Translations under genes and position numbers: made by a program | Source: Anabaena sp. UHCC 0204 | GTDB lineage: Bacteria; Cyanobacteriota; Cyanobacteriia; Cyanobacteriales; Nostocaceae | Assembly: GCF_009711975.1 (NCBI RefSeq) | Contig: NZ_VIKW01000021.1 | Coordinates: 1 to 64,000 of the forward strand | Direction: 5' to 3' | DNA: 64,000 nucleotides | Part shown: positions 45,110-53,460 of the stretch, one piece after another | Layout of the letters: each line of letters opens with the position of its first letter | Position numbering within the stretch: position 1 is the first letter of the stretch | Notes under the pieces: model-generated | Databases searched by the model: none | What the model was told of the DNA's origin: nothing | What the model saw: only the letters and a program-made list of their open reading frames with translations

Positions 45110-46171
45110 TTAACGTCCTTTTAAGTCGTTAAGTCTATTAACTAAGAAACTTTGTTGTTTACTATCTTCTAATCTTTGAGCTATGGAAATAGCTTGCTGA
45201 TATAAATCTTTGGCTTTGGCAAAGTTACCCATTCTTTCATATATTTCTCCAGAAATTGCTAAATATTTTAAATCTTCGGCTGGGTTTCTAATTGAATCGG
45301 TGATGGCGACACGATTTTCTAACAGTTCTAATGCTCGACTATAACGCCCTACAGCAGCATGGGCTGTGACTAAACCATCAATGGCTCGTAATTGGTTAGG
45401 GCGCTCAAAACTCTTTTTAGCTAACCGCATTGCTGAACCATAACTACCAATGGTATTTTGATAATCGCCGATCGCTAAATAAGCATCTCCAAGGTTATTC
45501 AATGTGTTGGCTTCACCGATAGCATCACCAAGTTGGCGGCGGAATGTTAAGGCATATTCACCAATTTTGATGGCTTTATTATAATCACCTCTTCTGAGGG
45601 CAACTAAGCTTAAATTACTTAAAGATAGTCCTTGTCCTTCAATGTTAGTTACATTTCTGGCAATGACTAAAGCTTCTTGAAGTGTTTGTTCTGCGGCGAC
45701 ATTTTCGCCCTTTTCTAGAAATAAACTACTCAGATTATTGAGAGCAAATATCTGATTTTGGAAGTCTCGATTATCACGAGCGATCGCTAATTGTCTCCGA
45801 ATAGCATCTTCGGCATTTTTGATATCATCTAATTGTAGATAAGTATTGGCTAATAAATCATAGGTTAAACCTTGGGCTTTTAAGTCACCCAATGATTGAT
45901 AAATTTCTAAGGCTTGTAAACTTGATTTCAGGGCTTTATCTGGAAATCCTAATGATAATTGCTGTCTACCCAATTTTAATAATCTATCTGCTCCATCTCG
46001 TGACGGTTTGTTAGCGGTGTTATTTAAGGGACGGTGAATTTGTTGTGTAATATCATTGGCTTTTACACTTGCAGTATTAAACAAACAGGTGAATAGTAAA
46101 ATGTAAAAGGTGCAAAGCTGCAAATTGGCTATATTAATTGTCTTCCCTGGTAAAAAATGCCGCTGTTTCAT
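45110..46171 (-). CDS. Exported TPR-repeat protein
   Basis: A 353-residue protein with a hydrophobic N-terminal segment (about residues 18-38, likely signal peptide) followed by about seven tetratricopeptide repeats from residue 60 to the end, with typical A-x-x-Y-x-x-A and N-N-L-G-x-A-Y patterns. TPR superhelices bind proteins; an envelope scaffold role is possible. No catalytic domain. A repeat-rich spacer separates it from the MscS genes; it is on the same strand as them. Confidence 0.87.
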   Translation of the reverse strand: MKQRHFLPGKTINIANLQLCTFYILLFTCLFNTASVKANDITQQIHRPLNNTANKPSRDGADRLLKLGRQQLSLGFPDKALKSSLQALEIYQSLGDLKAQGLTYDLLANTYLQLDDIKNAEDAIRRQLAIARDNRDFQNQIFALNNLSSLFLEKGENVAAEQTLQEALVIARNVTNIEGQGLSLSNLSLVALRRGDYNKAIKIGEYALTFRRQLGDAIGEANTLNNLGDAYLAIGDYQNTIGSYGSAMRLAKKSFERPNQLRAIDGLVTAHAAVGRYSRALELLENRVAITDSIRNPAEDLKYLAISGEIYERMGNFAKAKDLYQQAISIAQRLEDSKQQSFLVNRLNDLKGR

Positions 46172-46277
46172 AATATTTAACCGTGAAATTCCGGCTGTAA
46201 ATAAATGGTGTAATAGCTTTCACACTTGGTTTGAGTGCAGTAGATGAGCTATTGTGATTATTATAGCTAAGTTATGA

Positions 46278-46901
46278 CTAAATCGAATCTTCGCCTAAGT
46301 AAATAGCCCGAATATCAGCAGGTAATTTATCTTCGAGCATCTGATAACCTGCTTGGAGAGAATTTGCAACTTCAGCCGGGGAAATTTGTTCTCCTTCAGC
46401 TTGCAAATAAGCAGCAATTCTAGTTTCGCTCCAGTGGAAAGTTTGCGCCATTAAGACTATTAAACGTGATATTGCCGGGAGTTGATCTAATGCCTGTTCT
46501 ACATAACACCAGAGGGGCGGTGAAGTATCCTTGAGAGAATAATGGATCGCTTCCGTCGGTGGTAGTTTAATATCGTTAATACAGAAGGCAGTAATGTTAA
46601 TTAACCAGTTTTGCAGGGTGATAGAATCTTGTCCTGTGCCTGGTTGGTTTAAATCCAGTCCACCTAATTCATAATATATATGTCGCCAGATTAGAGCAAA
46701 CAAATAATCAGCTTGTACAGGCGATCGCGCTGAATGCCGAATTAAAGTGTAAACTATAGGGCTATAACGGCAAAAAATCACCGTAAAATACTTGCCATAA
46801 TCTGGATATCGTTGAAACAGACTCAGTAGTTCTTGATCACTATGATGAAATAGCGACTTCACCAATGGGTGATTAGCTTCGGGAAAATGAGGAATTTGCA
46901 C
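46278..46901 (-). CDS. Sigma-70-like (ECF-type) protein
   Basis: About 207 residues. The first half (helices with S-D-Q-E-L-L-S-L-F-Q-R and Y-G-K-Y-F-T-V-I-F-C-R-Y) resembles sigma region 2 and the second (V-E-Q-A-L-D-Q-L-P-A-I-S-R-L-I-V-L-M-A-Q, then a helix-turn-helix W-S-E-T-R-I-A-A-Y-L) resembles region 4, as in ECF-type factors of Nostocales. The frame opens at a TTG (46958), but GTG 46901 with AAGAGA just upstream is preferred. DNA-binding residues look degenerate, so it may be a diverged regulator. No anti-sigma gene is adjacent. Confidence 0.68.
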   Translation of the reverse strand: MQIPHFPEANHPLVKSLFHHSDQELLSLFQRYPDYGKYFTVIFCRYSPIVYTLIRHSARSPVQADYLFALIWRHIYYELGGLDLNQPGTGQDSITLQNWLINITAFCINDIKLPPTEAIHYSLKDTSPPLWCYVEQALDQLPAISRLIVLMAQTFHWSETRIAAYLQAEGEQISPAEVANSLQAGYQMLEDKLPADIRAIYLGEDSI

Positions 46902-47122
46902 AATTCTCTTGACTAGATAGTTGTTAGAATATACTAAGGAATGGTTATGCGATCGCAACGCCTAGCGGAAGCATCGTTAATAATATCTTGATGTCTGTTA
47001 GTTGGTAGACTAAGCTCAGACTACTAGACTCTTGATAAACTAGAAACAAGGACTTAATGTTAGTCTTAATTGACAATACTCAAAGCGCCTCCTTTATACC
47101 AATATTTTGATACGGTTTGTTC

Positions 47123-47719
47123 ATGGTTATAGCAGCTAGTTCCATTTTGTCCCTGCTTAGTCCACTTACTTTAGGGTCGTTTTTACCTTCCCTACCCTTG
47201 GATAGCCTATTTTCCACCCAAGGGATTATGATCATGCTCCTGGCAGCTTACGCCGGCGCTATGTGGATGTTCCTGACTAGCGCCCCCAAAGTTTATACTG
47301 TCATGGTGTCAGATTTAGAAATTGCCCGACAGTTATATGAAGGATTGCTAGATTTGCCAGTAGCTGAAGTTCCTTTGCACTATTATTACAACTACGAGCA
47401 AACTATTGGTGCAACAGGTATTGACCCGCTGTATATGTCCACAAGTCCCAGTTGGTCTAACAGCACCATGAATAATGGTAATGACGGGCTTTGGTATCAA
47501 CTCAAGAAAAATACTCAATTACATATCATTACAGGTGCAAGTTTAGGCAAAAAAGATCAGCAACGCCATGTTTGCTTTGACCATGACTGTCTAGAATTAA
47601 TTTTAATGCGAGTGGAAATACGGGGTTTAAAGTTCAAGATTCGTAACCAAAAGCCCTTGAATTTTTTGATCAAAGATTACGACGGGCGCGTAATTGAAAT
47701 GGCTGAGGTAGCAAATTAG
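47123..47719 (+). CDS. Membrane-anchored glyoxalase-like domain protein
   Basis: A 198-residue protein with two N-terminal hydrophobic segments (about 1-50) and a soluble part that starts V-Y-T-V-M-V-S-D-L-E-I-A-R-Q-L-Y-E-G-L-L, which resembles the first strand and helix of vicinal oxygen chelate (glyoxalase) domains. Metal ligands are not clearly conserved. It is well conserved among cyanobacteria by my recollection, function unknown. The start is ATG 47123. It diverges from the sigma-like gene and converges on the MscS-cNMP gene. Confidence 0.7.
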   Translation: MVIAASSILSLLSPLTLGSFLPSLPLDSLFSTQGIMIMLLAAYAGAMWMFLTSAPKVYTVMVSDLEIARQLYEGLLDLPVAEVPLHYYYNYEQTIGATGIDPLYMSTSPSWSNSTMNNGNDGLWYQLKKNTQLHIITGASLGKKDQQRHVCFDHDCLELILMRVEIRGLKFKIRNQKPLNFLIKDYDGRVIEMAEVAN

Positions 47720-47729
47720 TCATGATTAT

Positions 47730-47746
47730 GGTGGGCAATGCCCACC
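47730..47746. repeat. Palindrome GGTGGGCAATGCCCACC between convergent genes
   Basis: A 17-bp perfect palindrome lies 10 bp after the upstream stop and 10 bp before the stop of the MscS gene on the other strand. It may act as a shared terminator; a relative is at 22839-22856. Confidence 0.65.
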
Positions 47747-47756
47747 AAGGAGATCA

Positions 47757-49190
47757 TTAAAAAGATAAGGAAAAAATTTGTTGTAAGCGTTTACGCACCC
47801 AAATTCCTAAATTACCATCATCTTCTTCATCATCAACTATTCCCATTTGTTGTAATTGTTTTTTACGTTCGGTTAATTCTTCTTGATGTGTGGATAACTC
47901 TTGAATAATTAATTCCGCAAAATCAGGTTGATCTTGTAGTAGTTTTTCAAACGCCTGACGATAAATACCAAAGACAATTGTTGCTTCTATCGCTTTTACA
48001 GAAGCCGTCCGAGGAATTCCTAAAATTAAAGATAATTCTCCAAAAAAAGCCCCCCTATTTAAAGTAGTTAAGTGTTTATTTATCTTAGCCACAAAAATAT
48101 CTACAGAACCTTCTAAAATAATATAGAAAGCATCTCCAGCTTCACCTTCTTGAAAGAGAACTTCTCCCGCATTCAGACGTTTCCGAGAACCAATTTCAAT
48201 TAATTTACGGAGTTCTAATTCCGTAAAATTGGCAAAGTAAGGAACTTTCCGGAGTAGATCTCTAATCGAGATATCAGGAGATAATGGAGGCTTAGGAGCA
48301 GTTTCTAAAGGTGGTGGAGATTTATGTAAATAAATACTATAGTCAGGAAAACTAACACTAATACCACGTTGTCTCAAATTATATTCAATGGCATAATTAA
48401 GCTTTGTTTTCGCATCTTCGTCATCTCTAGCACTATTTATCCAAGCTTGTAACTCAAACTCAAAATATTTCAAACCTAATTCATTAAAAATTAATTCGGG
48501 AGCAGGATCATTAACAACTATTGGCTCTTGATTAACAGTTGTTAAAACAGTTTCTGTGAATAGAACAATATCACTATCAGGATGAATCCGAATCGGAATT
48601 TTTACACGATTACAGTTTCCACCATAACTCCAATTTAAAATAGGTGAAGTTACTAAAGAACTATTCGGCATAATTAAAGTTGCACCATCTTCAGTATTAA
48701 TCAAGGTAGAAAGCAGAGAAATATTTTTAACTGTACCTTGGAGATCTTCAAATTCTTGATTACTACCAAATTGTAAAAAATCATTGACTTTAATTGTGCG
48801 TCGCAAAAGAATAATAATTCCGCTGCTTAAATCACGAGCCATATCTTGTAAACCTAACCCAATTCCGACTCCTAAACCTCCAGCAACAACTACAAGAGAC
48901 GATAAACTAAAGCCAATAGACTCTAAAGCAATTAAGCTACCAACTAAGCCAATAAAGTATGTAATTAAGGTAGTAATGGCTTCACGAGTCCCTAAATCAA
49001 TTCCTAAGCGAATCAATAGAAACTGTTTGAGAAAAAATTGAACTCCTTTAATTATTCCCCAAACAATAGTCAAGTTAAACAATAAAAAACTCAGACTACT
49101 AACGGAAAAGTTGACTTCTCCAAAAGTAAACAAAGCATAGTTCAACAGGGCATAGATATATGACCATATATATTTTAGGTAGTGAATCAT
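47757..49190 (-). CDS. MscS-family channel with cyclic nucleotide-binding domain
   Basis: A 477-residue protein. About four membrane segments precede the pore helix (V-V-A-G-G-L-G-V-G-I-G-L-G-L-Q-D near residue 115) and the MscS beta domain; a cNMP-binding domain at about 315-430 contains the phosphate cassette F-G-E-L-S-L-I-L-G-I-P-R-T-A-S. Such channels can be gated by cAMP or cGMP rather than by tension alone. A Lys/Asp-rich tail ends the chain. It is the third MscS-type gene within 7 kb. Confidence 0.93.
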   Translation of the reverse strand: MIHYLKYIWSYIYALLNYALFTFGEVNFSVSSLSFLLFNLTIVWGIIKGVQFFLKQFLLIRLGIDLGTREAITTLITYFIGLVGSLIALESIGFSLSSLVVVAGGLGVGIGLGLQDMARDLSSGIIILLRRTIKVNDFLQFGSNQEFEDLQGTVKNISLLSTLINTEDGATLIMPNSSLVTSPILNWSYGGNCNRVKIPIRIHPDSDIVLFTETVLTTVNQEPIVVNDPAPELIFNELGLKYFEFELQAWINSARDDEDAKTKLNYAIEYNLRQRGISVSFPDYSIYLHKSPPPLETAPKPPLSPDISIRDLLRKVPYFANFTELELRKLIEIGSRKRLNAGEVLFQEGEAGDAFYIILEGSVDIFVAKINKHLTTLNRGAFFGELSLILGIPRTASVKAIEATIVFGIYRQAFEKLLQDQPDFAELIIQELSTHQEELTERKKQLQQMGIVDDEEDDGNLGIWVRKRLQQIFSLSF

Positions 49191-49339
49191 CAGTTTTCTT
49201 ACTTTAAAGTTTTGATCTGATTTTTAGTGTTTTTGCATACTCATTATTTTCAGTATACTGGTGACATTTTACAATTATTTAATGAACTTTTCAAGGGGAA
49301 TATTTGAAACAAGGAAAAATTTTGCGTGACTATAATAGA

Positions 49340-49505
49340 GCCTACTTACTTCGACCCTTCGGCTTCGCTCAGGGCATCACAAACTCAGTAAGCTAATGAA
49401 AAATCAAGAGTTTGAAACCCACGGAGGCGGTCACTGAGCTTGTCGATAGCGTAGCGTGGCGTTAGCCATAGTGTGGATTTTGTCTATGTATTCGCGACTT
49501 CTAGT
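49340..49505. repeat. Family 6 copy 2 with nested small dispersed repeats
   Basis: The block holds CCCTTCGGCTTCGCTCAGGG (about 49356-49375), CCACGGAGGCGG, TGTCGATAGCGTAGCGTGGC, and ends GTGGATTTTGTCTATGTATTCGC, similar to the inverse of 44800-44886. The extra GTAGCGTGGCGTTAGCC unit splits the CCTCCGTGG palindrome region. No gene is seen in 49191-49901. Confidence 0.65.
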
Positions 49506-49645
49506 AGTCTGTCAAAAAGTAATTGACGGGTAAATAATCTTTATTCTTCTTTCTTTCTTTCTTTCTTTCTTCCTTCTTCCTTCGCGCTCTTTGCGTCCTT
49601 CGTGGTTCGTTTCTTCTTTATTCGTCAAAATGTATTTGACAGACT
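49506..49645. mobile_element. MITE family 4 (140 bp)
   Basis: Ends AGTCTGTCAAAAAGTAATTGACG and CGTCAAAATGTATTTGACAGACT are imperfect inverted repeats. The centre contains a TTCT/TTTC simple repeat and a segment related to GCGTCCTTCGTGGTTCG. Confidence 0.75.
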
Positions 49646-49677
49646 TTTAGTAACGCAGGGCTTCTCAAAAATTTACC

Positions 49678-49799
49678 AGAACTTACGCAAAATCATGAAA
49701 AAACGTATCGCTAACGCGAAGCGTGGCGTTAGCCATACCGCAGAGGACGCAGAGGACACGGAGAAATAAGAGTTTCAGAGAGTTATTGTGTAAGTCCTA
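49678..49799. mobile_element. MITE family 1, copy 3 with nested repeat (122 bp)
   Basis: Ends AGAACTTACGCAAAA and ATTGTGTAAGTCCTA match copies at 11748 and 37672. An insert with CGCTAACGCGAAGCGTGGCG (about 49705-49738) is absent from copy 1, whose flanking CGCAGAGGACGCAGAGGAC tract is otherwise shared. Confidence 0.8.
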
Positions 49800-49901
49800 T
49801 TTACGTATAAAAAAGTAATAATATGCGGAAAATTAAGAAAATATATCTAAATCACATTCAATAATTGACAATGGACAATTGTCAATTGTCAATTATCTAA
49901 A

Positions 49902-50129
49902 TTATGACAACACCTCAAAATCATGAACCTCTAGAACAGAACCTATCATTGCTGTTGTCATCACATCTTCTCTGACTTTTCCTGTAACTTTGGCTTTTTG
50001 TCCTGCTTTGAGTAAGCTTTTATCAGAACTTTTGGGTATTTCATAAGTAACACCATCTTCTGTCACAAAAGCCCAAGCACCAAGACCAATATTTCGCCGT
50101 TCAATAGTACCAGTAGCTGTAATAGTCAT
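49902..50129 (-). CDS. Small OB-like protein of unknown function
   Basis: A 75-residue protein: MTITATGTIERRNIGLGAWA starts a beta-rich chain with G-W-A/F-V-T-E-D-G-V-T-Y-E-I and A-K-V-T-G-K-V-R, resembling the small OB-fold or DUF5666-type domain. It has no signal peptide. I do not recognise a specific family. It lies downstream of the subtilase gene on the same strand, separated by a 150-bp heptamer repeat, and is bordered by repeat DNA on both sides, so it is probably an independent conserved small gene. Confidence 0.6.
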   Translation of the reverse strand: MTITATGTIERRNIGLGAWAFVTEDGVTYEIPKSSDKSLLKAGQKAKVTGKVREDVMTTAMIGSVLEVHDFEVLS

Positions 50130-50130
50130 T

Positions 50131-50238
50131 TGTTAGTTGTCAGTTGTTAGTTGTCAATTGTCAATTGTCAATTGTCAATTGTCAATTTTCAGTTGTTAGT
50201 TGTCAATTGTCAATTGTCAATTGTCAATTATTAGTTGG
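50131..50238. repeat. TTGTCAA heptamer array (STRR)
   Basis: About a dozen 7-bp units, TTGTCAA with variants GTTAGTT and TCAGTTG, fill the space before the small OB-like gene. Length and unit match the STRR class of heterocystous cyanobacteria. It lies between the start of one gene (50129) and the stop of the subtilase (50282). Confidence 0.88.
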
Positions 50239-50281
50239 TAATGGGTAATAGAAAAAATATTACCCATTACTAATTACCTAA

Positions 50282-52132
50282 TTAAGCAGTTTGTTCGTCT
50301 TTTTTCAATGCTAAACGAGCTAGTCCGTAACAAAGTAAAGCATTGACGATAAGGAAAATTCTCGCTAGGTTACTACTTCCTAAACCCCAGACAGCAGGAT
50401 CATAAACAGCACTAACTGTTAAGAAAGCCGTTATTCCTAAAGTTGAACCAATAGCAAACCATTTCCAACTGGGATGTCCTAAAAATAAGGATATTAAAAC
50501 CAGGGGAATTAAAACACTGGCAAAAAGAGGATTTAATGCGTCCGTTCCCTGTAAAGTATTGCCTAGTTCAGGAATAGAACTACCTAAAACCCGGAAAGGC
50601 CATTGGGGAAGATCAAAGATATAAAATCCCTTGAGGAAAAATAAGCCAGAACTGCCAAAAATTAACCCACTGGATAAAGACCAACTCCAAGCAAAGGGGA
50701 AGTAAACCCGTAAGAACCAAGCCAGGAGATAAGAACCTACTACCATTAAGATTTTAGGCATTAAAGCGATCGCACCGCCATCTATCCAAAAGCGGGGATT
50801 CAAATAGCCGTTTTCTCGCAACCAGCGGAAAAAGTCGGGAAAACTAATTATGCCGTCGCTGGCTAATTTAACTGCGGCTTCGGCGTTGAGTTGTCCAGCC
50901 CCATAATAGTTTAAACCGTCGTCTTGAATGACTCTGGCTGACTGTTGCAGAACCTGTAAAATTTCATCGGGTTCTTTGATTCCCAAGGCTTTCACTAAAG
51001 CCGCTACACCCGCAACGTGGGGAGAAGCCATACTTGTGCCTTGGAGTCCCAGAAATACACCTTCACCGTCTTCGTTGATGGTTTCTTGGAGAATTGTCCC
51101 GGTTTCACTGCCACCAGGAGCGGAAATATCCACACCAGCACCATAGTTAGAATAGGATGCTCTTTCGCCGTCTGGTCCAAAAGCGGCAACACCGATAACA
51201 TGATCATAACGGGCGGGATAACTAACGCCGTTGGTGTCTTCATTTCCGGCGGCAGCAATGATAGTTACACCTTTGTTGTAGGCGTATTTAATTGCATCTT
51301 CCATGAGTTGGCTTTCTCCACCACCACCTAAGCTCATGTTAATCACATCTGCACCGTTATCAGCCGCAAATTTGATGGCTTCGGCAATATCAGCCACCGT
51401 TCCTGCACCATCAGCATTTAAGACCTTTAAGGGCATCAGGTTGGCTTCATAGGCAACTCCAGCGACACCATAGGCGTTATTAGTAGCTTGGGCAACTGTA
51501 CCCGCTACATGAGTTCCATGTCCGTTGTCGTCTTTGGCTGCTTCTGTGTCGTTGACAAAATCGTAGCCTTTGACAAATTTGGTTTCATGTAAATCGCGGA
51601 CTTGGGTAATCCCGGTATCAATGACGGCAACGGTGATACCACTGCCTTTACTGCGAGTCCATGCGGCTTCTATGCCGATTTTGTGCAAATTCCACTGTTT
51701 GCTGTAATACTGGTCATTGGGACCGATTAAGGAAGACGTTGGTTCTTCATCATTTTGGGGTCCTAAAAGTTCACCCAACCAAGTAGCTTTACCTTCGGGT
51801 ACAGTTCTATAAATGTAATTTGGTTCAATAAATTCTGTAACTTTGGCAAAAGGAGATTTTCTTAACTCTTTCAGTCGTTGGCGATCGCCTCTGATAATAT
51901 ACACATTATCCGCTGCTGAATATTTATTATCCAGTTGGGGTGTAACATTGTATTGTTGTGCGATCGCTTCTAAATCCTTTTGAATGGCAATTTCTCCAAT
52001 ATCTTCCCGAAAATCGAGCAGAATTGTCTCAAAGTCACCTTTAGCTGCTAGTCCCTGAAAATTCAGAAACCCAAACACAGCAGCAGTCAGTCCGATGATA
52101 AACAAGCACAATAATATAAGTTTTTTCATCAC
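50282..52132 (-). CDS. Subtilisin-like S8 protease with C-terminal membrane domain
   Basis: A 616-residue protease. A signal or anchor (residues 5-22) is followed by a propeptide-like domain (about 35-115), the catalytic domain with triad D172 (V-I-D-T-G), H205 (N-G-H-G-T-H-V-A-G) and S367 (G-T-S-M-A-S-P-H), and from about 455 a region with five membrane segments. The peptidase thus faces the periplasm or outside and is tethered by its C-terminus. Subtilases with such membrane tails are common in cyanobacteria, role unknown. All catalytic motifs are intact. Start ATG 52132, or the next codon. Confidence 0.93.
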   Translation of the reverse strand: MMKKLILLCLFIIGLTAAVFGFLNFQGLAAKGDFETILLDFREDIGEIAIQKDLEAIAQQYNVTPQLDNKYSAADNVYIIRGDRQRLKELRKSPFAKVTEFIEPNYIYRTVPEGKATWLGELLGPQNDEEPTSSLIGPNDQYYSKQWNLHKIGIEAAWTRSKGSGITVAVIDTGITQVRDLHETKFVKGYDFVNDTEAAKDDNGHGTHVAGTVAQATNNAYGVAGVAYEANLMPLKVLNADGAGTVADIAEAIKFAADNGADVINMSLGGGGESQLMEDAIKYAYNKGVTIIAAAGNEDTNGVSYPARYDHVIGVAAFGPDGERASYSNYGAGVDISAPGGSETGTILQETINEDGEGVFLGLQGTSMASPHVAGVAALVKALGIKEPDEILQVLQQSARVIQDDGLNYYGAGQLNAEAAVKLASDGIISFPDFFRWLRENGYLNPRFWIDGGAIALMPKILMVVGSYLLAWFLRVYFPFAWSWSLSSGLIFGSSGLFFLKGFYIFDLPQWPFRVLGSSIPELGNTLQGTDALNPLFASVLIPLVLISLFLGHPSWKWFAIGSTLGITAFLTVSAVYDPAVWGLGSSNLARIFLIVNALLCYGLARLALKKDEQTA

Positions 52133-52203
52133 CGCTTCTTGTCAGTTTGCTCACTACGATAACTCATAATAGGGAGTATTAGGTATCATCGCTTCTATCA
52201 AAA

Positions 52204-52659
52204 TTAGATGGCTTTCTCAAATAATATAGCCAGTGCTTGCATTAGGTTAAGACACTGCTGTGATGTCATAGTATGTGGTTGCAAGGTAGTAGATGCTGAA
52301 TACTTTAAAATCAAATTTCTCACTTGCTGAGAATTCAAATCACTAATATTTACTGCTTTCATAGACCAAACCCCAAAAAGACGGCTTTCGATGGGAATAA
52401 ATTCAATCAATTCCGGTGTATGATGGCGCGTGTCTAGGGCAATGCGATGATAAGTTTTACTAATTACTGTGCGATAGCGAAGCGCTCCGCAGGAATCGCC
52501 TTCTAATATCTGCAAAAATATCGAATCACCATAACAGAGTAGTCCTGTAACCCCTTCAGAACGGTTGTTGTTCTCAGATTTTTCCATGATATCTTTGAGA
52601 TCATGATACCCCATATCTGATTTTGCATAACTACTGTAAATTAGACGGTATAAACTCAT
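52204..52659 (-). CDS. pixD: PixD-type BLUF photoreceptor with 7-residue insertion
   Basis: A 151-residue FAD blue-light receptor of the short PixD (Slr1694) type. In this numbering Y8, N32 and Q50, the flavin-site residues of PixD, are at exactly the family positions. After D55 seven extra residues (SCGALRY, 56-62) are inserted, so the conserved Trp and Met, W91 and M93 in Slr1694, are W98 and M100 here. In Synechocystis PixD binds PixE and controls phototaxis; no pixE is adjacent. AGGAG five bases before ATG 52659 selects this start over the ATG at 52662. The insertion is made by a dispersed repeat; a working protein is likely but unproven. Confidence 0.92.
   Translation of the reverse strand: MSLYRLIYSSYAKSDMGYHDLKDIMEKSENNNRSEGVTGLLCYGDSIFLQILEGDSCGALRYRTVISKTYHRIALDTRHHTPELIEFIPIESRLFGVWSMKAVNISDLNSQQVRNLILKYSASTTLQPHTMTSQQCLNLMQALAILFEKAI
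52471..52499. repeat. 21-bp small dispersed repeat inserted in a HIP1 site of pixD
   Basis: Removal of 21 bp from this 29-bp stretch leaves GCGATCGC, a perfect HIP1 octamer, and restores the normal reading frame and PixD numbering. The inserted unit has the core AGCGAAGCGCTCCGC, itself palindromic, of the small dispersed repeat type described in Nostoc. Confidence 0.8.
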
Positions 52660-52662
52660 CAT

Positions 52663-52976
52663 GTCTCCTGATTATTCTGCGTAATACCTTAAATGTCTAG
52701 TAAGTTTTAATTACAGACTTCTCCACACCAATGATATTGGTCAAGGTTTAAATTTTGAGTTACTTGTAATTACTGAATTTACTAGTATCTAAATAAGCGA
52801 TATTTTGTATTTGTACTAATATTGCATACAAGGGTATGCAGTTGAGTGAAATCCGCAACAATTCTTGAAATTATTTCCCACTCAAGACTTTGGTATTCTG
52901 ATTGAATCCAGAACGGTTATAATTTTAAGGAATATACATTAGCAAAGCTCCTCTAAAAGAGGTATTACGAATTAAT
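52663..52976. other. Spacer with weak promoter for the 52977 gene
   Basis: No gene in this 314-bp spacer. A TATAAT box is at 52918-52923, with TTCTGA 16 bp upstream as a poor -35. A short hairpin CCTCTAAAAGAGG lies near 52950. Together they suggest transcription toward the 52977 gene. Confidence 0.4.
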
Positions 52977-53402
52977 ATGGAACGTGGTCTTTTATGGTTG
53001 CCTTTATTAGTGGCATTTTTTTGGTTAGCGTGGCAAGGTTCACAGGAATTTAAAAAACTCCAAACATATCAAATTTGGGCAGAAGAATTTGAACGGGCTA
53101 AATATGATATCTATGCAGTATTAGCTCAAAAGGGTAATGATATTACTTGGGGAAAACCCACAACTAAAGGACCAATTAATTTAGAAACTTTTTCTTTATT
53201 AGATGTTCAAGAAATTCGCTTTTTGGTAAATGGTAATTCTGTAGATATAGAAAATCCACCCCCAAAAGGTCGCAAAATTGAATTAGAGTTTTTATTGAAT
53301 AATACTAAATCAATTTGTGTTCCCTTTACAGAAGTTCCCTTAGCAGCAAAATGGGGTAAGTTTTTACAGGAGACATTAAAGAATTTACAAATTGAAACAT
53401 AG
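52977..53402 (+). CDS. Membrane-anchored protein of unknown function
   Basis: A 141-residue protein with one N-terminal membrane helix (residues 5-20) and a soluble domain with Q-T-Y-Q-I-W-A-E-E-F-E-R-A-K-Y-D-I-Y-A-V and a late P-F-T-E-V-P-L-A-A-K-W-G. I do not recognise a named family; related proteins seem widespread in cyanobacteria. It lies 58 bp upstream of the AriA-like gene on the same strand and may share its transcript, but it is not a known PARIS component. Start ATG 52977. Confidence 0.65.
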   Translation: MERGLLWLPLLVAFFWLAWQGSQEFKKLQTYQIWAEEFERAKYDIYAVLAQKGNDITWGKPTTKGPINLETFSLLDVQEIRFLVNGNSVDIENPPPKGRKIELEFLLNNTKSICVPFTEVPLAAKWGKFLQETLKNLQIET

Positions 53403-53460
53403 TGAAAAATCAGGAAGCTATAAAGCTTGATAAAGTTTAGGAATATGGGAGTTAATTATT

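Noticed and set aside
49191-49901. Hidden gene in the 0.7-kb spacer
   Set aside because: All the sequence is accounted for by MITEs, simple repeats and small dispersed repeats; no coding pattern.
50131-50238. Tandem repeats that could look like a CRISPR array
   Set aside because: Units are 7 bp with no spacers, and no cas genes are near; this is an STRR heptamer array.
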